From an uncultured Erysipelotrichaceae bacterium (GTDB lineage Bacteria; Bacillota_I; Bacilli_A; Erysipelotrichales; Erysipelotrichaceae), in contig CADBEA010000019.1 of NCBI GenBank assembly GCA_902793635.1, forward strand, positions 1 to 41,275: a DNA stretch of 41,275 nt. Reading direction: 5' to 3'. Position numbers and translations under genes: made by a program. Positions 34,407 to 41,275 of this stretch are shown here, in pieces; the first letter of the stretch is position 1; every line of letters starts with the position of its first letter. The notes below the pieces were generated by a model that did not search any database, was not told the DNA's origin, and was given only the letters and a program-made list of their open reading frames with translations.

Positions 34407-35633
34407 ATGGGAAAGAAATTTCTGGCGGGAGCCCTTGCCGCGGTTGCCATTGTGATTTCACTGATCGCCGTGCCGGCGTTCTGTCTTTTCTTTGTGGAGA
34501 TATGGGGTTCCGATCCGGATACGTATATCTGGGTGATTCTCAGTTTTGCCATGGCGGCCCTGATCATTACCGCGTGGATCGCCATGCAGACAGCCAACAC
34601 GGTATATGACGAGGCGGATGGCTATAAGAACAATACAAAGCGGATCAGCCGCTGGACGAAGAATCTCGCCTTCGCTGATCTGTGGCTGGCTTTTCTGGTA
34701 ATCTGGGTTCTTTTCATGGCATACCATGGCGGCGCGACGTTCTACCGCGGTCGTCTGCTGATACTGTGGTGGGCGGTGCTGGCGGCCGGCATTCTGTATC
34801 TGCTGCGCTATACCCGCTACACACGAAGACGAGCTATGATCCGGACATTGAAATATCAGGCATCTTCCTGTGACCGCCGCCGTTTTCATTTCACGGTTCT
34901 CAAGGCGGAAGGCAATGTGCTGGAAGGCTATGTGCAGGGAACCATGAAGGAGAACGATCAGGTTTATGCGATCCTGCCGGGGACGGAGCAGCCGGTGGCT
35001 GCCAGGATCCTTACCATCCACGCGGCTGATAAAGAGGTCCGCAAAGCGAAAGATATTTACGCGCGCGTTACATACGATGCCGGCCAGTATCATCTGACAC
35101 CCTATACCGTTCTGTCTTCCCAGCGTCCCATGCATCAGATCACACCGATGATCCAGGCGGAAAATCCCCGCCTTTCCGGTATGGTCAGCGTCTATACGAC
35201 AGAATTTGCCAACAGCGACTATATTTCACTGCTCAACTACGATATCTGCCATGGCCAGTATCTTATTCCGGCCACGTTCGGACCGGATCAGAAAAACCAT
35301 GGTGACATGATGGAGCCGCTGCCAGGTCATGCCAGGGTCGCCTTCCTGTCGGTCAACAGCGAACTGGAACCGGATAAGCCGTGCCTGCCGGTATTCACCG
35401 ACTGGGACGCCCTGGGCCGCTATGGATACATCATCGAGGAGCCGGAAGCGGCATCGCTGGTCATGGATTTCAATAAATGCACCGGCCTGATGAATCAGGG
35501 CTATACCGGCATCGTGATCAATCCGTTCGGCCCGCGGCCTTTCTACCTTGCCAAAGAATACGTGCAGAACCTGACACAGCTGAAAGGCTATCAGGAAGAA
35601 TTTGCAGCACAGGAGGTAAAACAGGATGAATGA
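34407..35633 (+). CDS. Membrane protein with SseB-like C-terminal domain
   Basis: The 408-residue protein has four likely membrane spans in the first 150 residues, a middle soluble region (RRRFHFTVLKAEGNVLEGYVQG), and from about residue 270 an SseB-like domain: LIPATFGPD, ARVAFLSVNSELEPDKPCLPVFTDWDALGRY and GIVINPFGPRPFYL. SseB domains occur in proteins of poorly known function, including type VII and enhanced-serine-sensitivity factors. The fusion to membrane spans is less common in my experience. ATG 34407 is chosen; GTG 34398 in frame is another option that sits almost on the -10 box. Its end overlaps the M29 aminopeptidase start by eight bases. Confidence 0.78.
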   Translation: MGKKFLAGALAAVAIVISLIAVPAFCLFFVEIWGSDPDTYIWVILSFAMAALIITAWIAMQTANTVYDEADGYKNNTKRISRWTKNLAFADLWLAFLVIWVLFMAYHGGATFYRGRLLILWWAVLAAGILYLLRYTRYTRRRAMIRTLKYQASSCDRRRFHFTVLKAEGNVLEGYVQGTMKENDQVYAILPGTEQPVAARILTIHAADKEVRKAKDIYARVTYDAGQYHLTPYTVLSSQRPMHQITPMIQAENPRLSGMVSVYTTEFANSDYISLLNYDICHGQYLIPATFGPDQKNHGDMMEPLPGHARVAFLSVNSELEPDKPCLPVFTDWDALGRYGYIIEEPEAASLVMDFNKCTGLMNQGYTGIVINPFGPRPFYLAKEYVQNLTQLKGYQEEFAAQEVKQDE

Positions 35634-36864
35634 ACTTTATCAGAAACTTGCCCGGCTGGCGGTCCGGCGGGGCGTCAATGTTCAGAAAGGACAGCCGCTG
35701 ATCATCCGGGCGGACGTCCGGGACCATGTATTCATTGAAATGCTGGTCGAAGAGGCATATGAAGCCGGCGCCGGCAGTGTCAGTGTCGACTGGAAAGATC
35801 AGACACTGAACCGCATGGACTATGAATACCAGACAGCCGAGACACTGTGTGACATCGGCACCTGGATCCACACGCGGGAGGCGGACCGGCAGAAGAAGCA
35901 CGCCTGCTATCTGTCCGTCATCTCCGACGCGCCGAATTCCCTGCAGGGTATCGATCAGAGCAAGCGCAATGCCTATCAGTCAGCCTATCTGGAAATGATG
36001 GCGGATCTGCAGAAATATTCCGTGAATAACGAAGGCCAGTGGTGCGTGTTCGGCATACCTTCCGTTGCCTGGGCAAAAACCGTCTTCCCGGATCTTCCGG
36101 AAGAGGAAGCCTTCAACAGACTGGAAGCGGCGATCTTCCAGGTAAGCCGGGTCCATACCGGCAGCGATCCGCTGCAGGAATGGGAAAAACATGACGCGGA
36201 GCTGATCCGCCATGCCGATAAACTGAATGCCTGTCAGTTTGACCGTCTGCATTTCCGCAGCGGTCTGGGAACCGATCTTACGGTCGGGCTGGTCCGCGAT
36301 CATATCTGGGTCGGCGGCGGCTGCACGACACCGGACGGTGTCTACTTCGATCCCAACATTCCGACCGAGGAGATCTTCTGTATGCCGGACCGTAACCGGG
36401 TCGACGGCGTTGTCTATGCCAGCATGCCCTTGTCCTATCACGGCACACTGATCGAGGATTTCCATTTCCATTTCAAGGACGGCAAAGTCACGGTGGCGCA
36501 CGCCGGTAAGGAAGCGGACGTGCTGAATGACATGCTGGCGTTCGATGAAGGGTCGAGCCGGCTTGGTGAAGTGGCCCTGGTGCCGTACGGCTCACCGGTT
36601 TCCGCTTCCGGCATTCTGTTCCTGAACACACTGTATGACGAAAACGCCGCCTGCCATCTGGCGCTCGGCATGTGCTATCCGGAGAACCTCAAAGGCGGCA
36701 CGGCAATGAGCGACGATGAACTGCAGGCAGCCGGCGGCAATGTTTCCCGCCAGCATATTGATTTCATGTTCGGCACGGCCGACATGGAAATTGACGGTAT
36801 CGCCGAAGACGGCACCGTTACAGCCATTTTCCGCAATGGCAGATTCGTATGGGAGGATAAATAA
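35626..36864 (+). CDS. M29-family metallo-aminopeptidase (AmpS/PepS type)
   Basis: The 412-residue cytoplasmic enzyme removes N-terminal amino acids from peptides using two metal ions. All five ligand positions of the family are visible: a glutamate in PTEEIFCMPDR (about 248-249), the glutamate of LGEVALVP, the histidine 29 residues later in DENAACHLALG, and H and D in SRQHIDFMFG. The N-terminal domain opens with the family pattern LARLAVRRGVNVQKGQPLII. The start has CAGGAGG upstream and overlaps the SseB-like gene; the amidohydrolase follows after two bases, so the three genes form a coupled operon for peptide or amide breakdown. Confidence 0.92.
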   Translation: MNELYQKLARLAVRRGVNVQKGQPLIIRADVRDHVFIEMLVEEAYEAGAGSVSVDWKDQTLNRMDYEYQTAETLCDIGTWIHTREADRQKKHACYLSVISDAPNSLQGIDQSKRNAYQSAYLEMMADLQKYSVNNEGQWCVFGIPSVAWAKTVFPDLPEEEAFNRLEAAIFQVSRVHTGSDPLQEWEKHDAELIRHADKLNACQFDRLHFRSGLGTDLTVGLVRDHIWVGGGCTTPDGVYFDPNIPTEEIFCMPDRNRVDGVVYASMPLSYHGTLIEDFHFHFKDGKVTVAHAGKEADVLNDMLAFDEGSSRLGEVALVPYGSPVSASGILFLNTLYDENAACHLALGMCYPENLKGGTAMSDDELQAAGGNVSRQHIDFMFGTADMEIDGIAEDGTVTAIFRNGRFVWEDK

Positions 36865-36866
36865 GC

Positions 36867-38147
36867 ATGGAGTACGCACTGGTCAACGGCATCATTCTGA
36901 ACGGTCATGAAAACATGACGCCGCAAAAAGGCAAAGTGATCCTGATCGAAAACGACCGGATCAAAGACATCCGTCCGGAAGGCGAAGCTCTTTCCGGCTA
37001 TCAGCGAATCGACCTGCACGGGCAGTATGTCATGCCGGGTCTGATCAACATGCATGTTCATCTCGCCGGCAACGGCAAACCGCAGAAGAAGCAGCGCGAC
37101 AACGAAAAACTGGTCAATATGATCTTCGCGACCCATCTTGGCACAGCGGCTGCCTATCAGCTGGTTTCCCGCTATGCCGAATATGAACTGCTGAGCGGCG
37201 TGACCACCATCCGCACGGTCGGCGGTCTGCGGGATATCGATACCAGAGTCCGTGACGAGATCAATCACGGTGTCCGCATCGGTCCGCGCATTCTCGCCGC
37301 CAATGAAGGTATCACGGTACCGGGCGGCCATATGGCCGGTTCCGTCGCCATCGCGGCAGAAAGCATCGACGAAGCGGTCCGGATGGTGCGCAAAAGAGCC
37401 GGCCAGGGTGTCGATCTGATCAAGATCATGGTGACCGGCGGGGTCATGGACGCCAAAGAGAAGGGTGTGCCGGGAGAAATGAAAATGGATCCGGCCATGA
37501 TCAAGGCGGTCTGTGAGGAAGCACACCGGCTCGGTTTCAAGGTGGCTGCCCATGTGGAATCCTCGGCCGGTGTGAAAGCGGCTCTGGAAAACGGTGTTGA
37601 TTCGATCGAGCACGGCGCCGTGCTGGATGACGAAATGGTCCGTCTGTTTAAAGAGAACGGGTCCTTCCTGATCACGACACTGTCACCGGCGCTTCCTTAC
37701 GCGCTGTTTGATCGAAGTGTGTCCAACGCGTCGGAAGTGGAACAGTATAACGGCAAGGTCGTCTTTGACGGTATCGTGGAATGCTCGAAACAGGCGCTGG
37801 CCAACGGTATTCCGGTCGGTCTTGGCAATGATGTCGGCTGCCCGTGGGTATCCCAGTATGACTTCTGGCGCGAACTCGTCTACTTCCATAAATATGTCGG
37901 TGTCTCCAACGCCTTCGCTTTATATACAGCAACCCTGCGCAACGCCCAGCTGGCCGGTATCGCAGACAGCACCGGTTCGATTGACAAAGGCAAATGCGCC
38001 GAACTGATCGTCACGAAAGAAAACCCGCTGGATAATCTGCAGGCCCTGCGGAATGTTTCCATGGTCATCAAGGACGGCAACGTGATCCGCGATCCGAAAG
38101 TCAGACGGAAGAAGATCGTCGACGAGGAACTCGACAAATTCCTCTAA
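36867..38147 (+). CDS. Metal-dependent amidohydrolase (imidazolonepropionase/prolidase-like)
   Basis: The 426-residue enzyme is of the amidohydrolase superfamily: H63 and H65 in NMHVHLAG, a lysine in DLIKIMVTGG, histidines in KVAAHVES and SIEHGAVLD, and an aspartate in VGLGNDVGC. The composite-barrel start (ALVNGIILNG) and end (GKCAELIVTKENPLDNL) are typical. Relatives hydrolyse cyclic amides or Xaa-Pro and Xaa-Arg dipeptides, which would suit its place after an M29 aminopeptidase, but the substrate is inferred. The ribosome binding site GGGAGGAT lies in the end of the preceding gene. I see no clear terminator after it before the gdhA promoter. Confidence 0.88.
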   Translation: MEYALVNGIILNGHENMTPQKGKVILIENDRIKDIRPEGEALSGYQRIDLHGQYVMPGLINMHVHLAGNGKPQKKQRDNEKLVNMIFATHLGTAAAYQLVSRYAEYELLSGVTTIRTVGGLRDIDTRVRDEINHGVRIGPRILAANEGITVPGGHMAGSVAIAAESIDEAVRMVRKRAGQGVDLIKIMVTGGVMDAKEKGVPGEMKMDPAMIKAVCEEAHRLGFKVAAHVESSAGVKAALENGVDSIEHGAVLDDEMVRLFKENGSFLITTLSPALPYALFDRSVSNASEVEQYNGKVVFDGIVECSKQALANGIPVGLGNDVGCPWVSQYDFWRELVYFHKYVGVSNAFALYTATLRNAQLAGIADSTGSIDKGKCAELIVTKENPLDNLQALRNVSMVIKDGNVIRDPKVRRKKIVDEELDKFL

Positions 38148-38151
38148 AAAA

Positions 38152-38184
38152 TGTAAATTCTTTCATTGTAAGAAAATCTTTTCA
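38152..38184 (+). promoter_or_regulatory. Operator-like motifs upstream of gdhA
   Basis: TGTAAATTCTTTCA (38152-38165) matches the first livK motif at 12 of 14 bases. A longer relative, TGTAAGAAAATCTTTTCA (38167-38184), follows and overlaps the -35 box. Confidence 0.4.
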
Positions 38185-38207
38185 TCTATTCTGAAATATT
38201 TTATAAT
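38179..38207 (+). promoter_or_regulatory. gdhA promoter
   Basis: TTTTCA (38179-38184), a 17-base spacer and TATAAT (38202-38207). The 5' leader is about 110 bases, with GGAGGAGAA before the ATG. I see no strong hairpin in that leader. Confidence 0.6.
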
Positions 38208-38326
38208 GTACGAGTGTTTTTAAACGGAAGCTTTTCATTCGGAAGGAAGTTATCCCGCAGTATCCGTCAGTTATTCGTCAAAACAAACGCAGTTGTTATA
38301 AACGATCAGAGTGGAGGAGAAAGAAC

Positions 38327-39673
38327 ATGAATGAATATGTAAAGAGAGTCATCGAAGAAACAAGAAAAAAGAACCCGACCGAGCCGGAATTTCTGCAGAC
38401 TGTTGAAGAAGTTCTGACATCCATTGAACCGGTCATCGAAAAGCATCCGGAATATGAAGAAGCGGCTCTGCTGGAACGTCTGGTCGAACCGGAACGTACG
38501 GTGGAATTCCGTGTTGCCTGGGTCGACGATGCCGGCAAGGCACATGTCAACCGCGGCTACCGTATCCAGTTCAACGGCGCCATTGGCCCGTACAAAGGCG
38601 GTCTTCGTTTCCATCCGACGGTCAATCTCTCGATCCTCAAGTTCCTCGGCTTCGAGCAGATCTTCAAGAACAGCCTGACCACGCTGCCGATCGGCGGCGG
38701 CAAGGGCGGTTCCGACTTTGATCCGCACGGCAAGTCTGATAACGAAATCATGCGTTTCTGCCAGGCCTTCATGACCGAATTGCAGAGACATATCGGTCCT
38801 TCCACCGACGTGCCGGCTGGTGACATCGGTGTCGGCGGCCGTGAGATCGGCTATCTCTTCGGCCAGTACAGAAGAATCCGGGACGCGTTTGACAACGGCG
38901 TTCTGACCGGCAAGGGTCTGACCTACGGCGGTTCCCTGATCCGTCCGGAAGCGACCGGCTTCGGTATTATGTACTATGCCCGCGAAGTGTTCGCCCATGA
39001 AAACGACACGATCAAAGGCAAGACCTTCGTCCTTTCCGGCTACGGCAACGTTGCCTGGGGCGCGGCTACCAAGATCGCCGAACTCGGCGGCAAGGTCGTC
39101 ACGATTTCCGGCCACAATGGCTATGTCTATGATCCGGAAGGCATCACGACAAAGGAAAAGCTCGACTATCTGCTGGAAATGAGATCTTCCCGTCATGCCA
39201 ACGTCAAGATGTACGCGGACAAGTTCGGCTGTGAATTCCACGAAGGCAAGAAACCGTATGAAGTCAAGGCAGACGTCTATATTCCGTGCGCGACCCAGAA
39301 CGAAGTCGGTATGGAAGAAGCGAAGCTGATCGCCGCATCCGGCGCAAAGTACTACTTCGAAGGCGCCAACATGCCGACGACCAACGAAGCCGTCAAATTC
39401 CTGGAAGACAGCGGCCTGATCGTCTGCCCGGCCAAGGCAGTCAATGCCGGCGGTGTCGCCGTTTCCGCTCTGGAAATGTCCCAGAACTCCCAGCGTTATG
39501 GCTGGAGCCGGGAAGAAGTCGACGCGAAACTGCAGGGCATCATGAAGTCCATTCATGACAACTCGGCAGCCGCCGCGGAAGAATACGGCCTCGGCTATGA
39601 TCTGGTCAAGGGAGCCAATATCGCCGGCTTCCAGAAGGTTGCGGAAGCGATGATGGCCCAGGGTCTCTTCTGA
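38327..39673 (+). CDS. gdhA: Hexameric glutamate dehydrogenase, NADP-type
   Basis: The 448-residue enzyme interconverts 2-oxoglutarate plus ammonium and glutamate. Landmarks are the substrate pocket NGAIGPYKGGLRFHP (K90), QIFKN (K114), the catalytic lysine K126 in PIGGGKGGSDFDP, PAGDIGVGGREIGYLFGQYRRI, and the nucleotide fold VLSGYGNVAWGAA. Length and motifs match the roughly 450-residue bacterial hexamers, usually NADPH-linked and assimilatory; cofactor preference is inferred. It has its own promoter, a long leader and a terminator. The shared motif with livK suggests joint control by nitrogen or carbon state. Confidence 0.94.
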   Translation: MNEYVKRVIEETRKKNPTEPEFLQTVEEVLTSIEPVIEKHPEYEEAALLERLVEPERTVEFRVAWVDDAGKAHVNRGYRIQFNGAIGPYKGGLRFHPTVNLSILKFLGFEQIFKNSLTTLPIGGGKGGSDFDPHGKSDNEIMRFCQAFMTELQRHIGPSTDVPAGDIGVGGREIGYLFGQYRRIRDAFDNGVLTGKGLTYGGSLIRPEATGFGIMYYAREVFAHENDTIKGKTFVLSGYGNVAWGAATKIAELGGKVVTISGHNGYVYDPEGITTKEKLDYLLEMRSSRHANVKMYADKFGCEFHEGKKPYEVKADVYIPCATQNEVGMEEAKLIAASGAKYYFEGANMPTTNEAVKFLEDSGLIVCPAKAVNAGGVAVSALEMSQNSQRYGWSREEVDAKLQGIMKSIHDNSAAAAEEYGLGYDLVKGANIAGFQKVAEAMMAQGLF

Positions 39674-39716
39674 TCATTTGGATTTTTCAACAATGCCATA
39701 TAAAACAACCGAAAGG

Positions 39717-39741
39717 GCTGTAGAAGTTCTTTCGGTTTTTT
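39717..39741 (+). terminator. Intrinsic terminator after gdhA
   Basis: AACCGAAAG (39717-39725) pairs with CTTTCGGTT (39729-39737), with the T-run continuing to 39741. The short loop means the inner pairs probably open. Confidence 0.8.
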
Positions 39742-39758
39742 AACAGGAAGGTGACAAT

Positions 39759-41123
39759 ATGAATTCAGGAAATTTCACGGAAGGGAAGATCCTTCAGCCG
39801 CTTCTCAGATTCACACTGCCGATCCTGGCGGCGCTTTTTCTGCAGTCACTGTACGGCGCAGTCGACCTGATGATCGTCGGCCAGTTCGCCGCCAGCCGTG
39901 ACGTATCGGCTGTTTCGACCGGCGCCCAGATCATGATGACCGTCACCCAGGTCATGGCCGGTCTTTCGATGGGCACGACGATCCTGCTGGGGCAGCTGAT
40001 CGGCGAAGAAAAACACCAGGAGGCCGGTCACGCGGTCGGCGTCAGTATTGTCTTTTTCGCCTTGACGGCCGCGGTTCTGTCGCTTGTCATGATAGCCGGC
40101 AACCGGGTGCTTGCCGCATTGATGAACGCTCCGCAGGAAGCGTTTGAAATGACCTGTTCCTATCTGAAGATCTGCTCGTCGGGCCTGATCTTCATCATCG
40201 CCTACAATCTGCTTGGCTCGCTTTTCCGCGGTATCGGCAATTCCCGCATACCGCTGATAGCGGTGACCATCGCGGCGATCATCAATATCTTTCTCGATCT
40301 GTTCTTTGTCCGGGTGATGCACATGGGTGCCTCCGGAGCGGCGCTCGCGACCGTTATATCCCAGGCGCTCAGCGTTCTGGTGTCGTTGCTGATCATCCGT
40401 CATATCCAGCTGCCGTTTCGTCTGCGCAAAAGCGACTTCCGCTTTGACGGAAAGGTGATCCGCCGCATCGTCGGCTTCGGTGCGCCGATCGCGCTGGCCG
40501 ACTTCCTGGTCGGCATCAGCTTCCTGATCATTCTGGCGATCGTCAATTCACTGGGCCTGATGGCCAGTGCCGGTGTCGGTGTCGCGGAAAAAGTATGCGG
40601 CTTTATCATGCTGGTGCCGTCGGCGTTCGGCCAGTCCATGGCGACCTTCGTAGCCCAGAATTACGGCGCGCGGAAAATGGACAGAGCTCACAAGGCTCTG
40701 CGCATGGGCATTGCCGTATCGTTTGCCTTCGGTGCATTAATGGGATACATTTCCTTTTTCCACGGTGATTTGCTGTGCGGTATCTTCTCAAACGATCCCG
40801 AAGTTGTCGTGCAGGGTTGGGAATATCTGAAGGCCTATGCGATCGACTGTCTTCTGACTTCGTTCTTCTTCTGTATGACCGGTTATTTCAACGGCTGCGG
40901 CTTCACGTCCTTTGTCATGACACAGAGTATCATCGGTGCTTTCGGGGTGCGTGTGCCGGTATCCTTCCTGATGGCGAAGATCAAACCGGTGTCCCTGTTC
41001 AAAGTGGGACTTGCCACACCGGCTTCCTCGCTGGTGCAGACCATACTGTGTCTGATCTATCTGCAGACAGCCGCGAAGAAAAAAGAAGCGGAACTGATGA
41101 AAGAAAACGGACTTCCCGGATAA
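39759..41123 (+). CDS. MATE-family efflux transporter
   Basis: The 454-residue membrane protein has about twelve spans and MATE features: LPILAALFLQSLYGAVDLMIVGQF at the start, then LLGSLFRGIGNSRIPLIAVTIAAIINIFLDLFFV, and the second half beginning at GFGAPIALADFLVGISFLI. It groups with the DinF/NorM-like Bacillota exporters and is clearly different from the minus-strand MATE gene at 32-33.6 kb, so it is not a recent duplicate. AGGAAGGTGA precedes its ATG, and its terminator starts inside the last codons. Confidence 0.92.
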   Translation: MNSGNFTEGKILQPLLRFTLPILAALFLQSLYGAVDLMIVGQFAASRDVSAVSTGAQIMMTVTQVMAGLSMGTTILLGQLIGEEKHQEAGHAVGVSIVFFALTAAVLSLVMIAGNRVLAALMNAPQEAFEMTCSYLKICSSGLIFIIAYNLLGSLFRGIGNSRIPLIAVTIAAIINIFLDLFFVRVMHMGASGAALATVISQALSVLVSLLIIRHIQLPFRLRKSDFRFDGKVIRRIVGFGAPIALADFLVGISFLIILAIVNSLGLMASAGVGVAEKVCGFIMLVPSAFGQSMATFVAQNYGARKMDRAHKALRMGIAVSFAFGALMGYISFFHGDLLCGIFSNDPEVVVQGWEYLKAYAIDCLLTSFFFCMTGYFNGCGFTSFVMTQSIIGAFGVRVPVSFLMAKIKPVSLFKVGLATPASSLVQTILCLIYLQTAAKKKEAELMKENGLPG

Positions 41124-41137
41124 CGGGAAGTCTTTTC
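41112..41137 (+). terminator. Terminator overlapping the stop of the second MATE gene
   Basis: ACTTCCCG (41112-41119) pairs with CGGGAAGT (41125-41132) around the stop codon TAA, followed by CTTTT. Confidence 0.8.
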
Positions 41138-41143
41138 GTTAGA

Positions 41144-41176
41144 AAAAGAGATGCACGTTACTTGTGCATCTCTTTG
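41144..41176 (-). terminator. Terminator of a minus-strand gene at the right edge
   Basis: AAAGAGATGCAC (41146-41157) pairs perfectly with GTGCATCTCTTT (41165-41176). On the minus strand the stem continues into TTTTTCTA, so it ends a transcript coming from the right. Confidence 0.75.
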
Positions 41177-41274
41177 CAGGTGTGCCGGGCATGGCACATC
41201 TCCAGCTGGTGAAAGTCCAGCCACGGGTATTTACCGCCAAGTGTAGCGAAACTCAAGTCGAAAGCAGTAATGCT
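41159..41274 (-). CDS. C-terminal end of an unknown minus-strand protein, cut by the window edge
   Basis: An open minus-strand frame enters from the right edge and ends at TAA 41161-41159, in the loop of a minus-strand terminator. The 38 visible residues include FATLGGKYPWLDF and the Cys/His-rich CHARHTCKEMHK. I cannot identify the family. The terminator placement is the main reason to believe the frame is coding. Confidence 0.45.
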
Positions 41275-41275
41275 G

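Noticed and set aside
32258-41123. Recent duplication of the two MATE transporters
   Set aside because: The two proteins differ throughout in sequence and lie on opposite strands; they share only family-level features.

Overview
The window looks like chromosome from a Gram-positive anaerobe of moderate G+C, most likely a gut Bacillota. I lean to the Erysipelotrichia, but that is inference from gene content and no rRNA is present. Signs are strong purine-rich ribosome binding sites, Firmicutes-type lipoproteins, a group B-like [FeFe] hydrogenase, a hexameric glutamate dehydrogenase, a membrane pyrophosphatase and PTS/6-phospho-glycoside genes. I see no rRNA, tRNA, CRISPR array, insertion sequence or phage gene. 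Genes are packed into short operons separated by clear intrinsic terminators, and no gene-free stretch exceeds about 300 bases.

Layout. 1-2.3 kb: end of a sugar-type dehydrogenase fused to a UPF0303 domain, an orphan PTS IIB behind a terminator that hides its ribosome binding site, and rpiB. 2.4-3.9 kb: [FeFe] hydrogenase. 3.9-6.6 kb: an unknown glutamine-rich protein coupled to a GH5 glycanase lipoprotein. 6.6-8.1 kb (minus): acpS and a YdcF-like membrane protein. 8.1-9.9 kb: a short structured transcript with its own promoter and terminator, then a GH1 6-phospho-beta-glucosidase. 10.0-15.5 kb: a complete branched-chain amino acid ABC importer (livK-H-M-G-F) plus a CBS-ACT sensor protein. 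15.6-21.9 kb: a run of poorly known genes: a small membrane protein, a 1030-residue TIR-transmembrane-propeller protein, an SSB-like OB-fold protein, a helical protein, and a reverse transcriptase preceded by a highly structured RNA. 21.9-28.7 kb: M20 amidohydrolase (minus), argS, heterodimeric ABC exporter. 28.8-34.4 kb: glycosyltransferase (minus), membrane pyrophosphatase, MATE transporter (minus), AlkD-like protein (minus). 34.4-38.1 kb: a membrane/SseB-like protein, M29 aminopeptidase and amidohydrolase in a coupled operon. 38.2-41.1 kb: gdhA and a second MATE transporter. The last bases hold the end of a minus-strand gene.

How they fit together. Much of the window concerns amino-acid and peptide economy (liv importer, M29 aminopeptidase, M20 amidohydrolase, glutamate dehydrogenase). 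The livK and gdhA promoter regions share a 14-base operator-like motif. Sugar use is represented by GH5, GH1, the PTS IIB and rpiB. Promoters often carry an extended -10 element, and several genes start within about 10 bases of their -10 box, which suggests leaderless mRNAs.

The best candidate for a new system is at 20.53-21.90 kb. A reverse transcriptase without a Shine-Dalgarno sequence sits directly behind about 145 bases of RNA-like sequence. That sequence is closed by a long inverted repeat and contains several internal hairpins. This layout resembles retrons and other ncRNA-templated defence reverse transcriptases, but I do not see the classical retron protein motifs.
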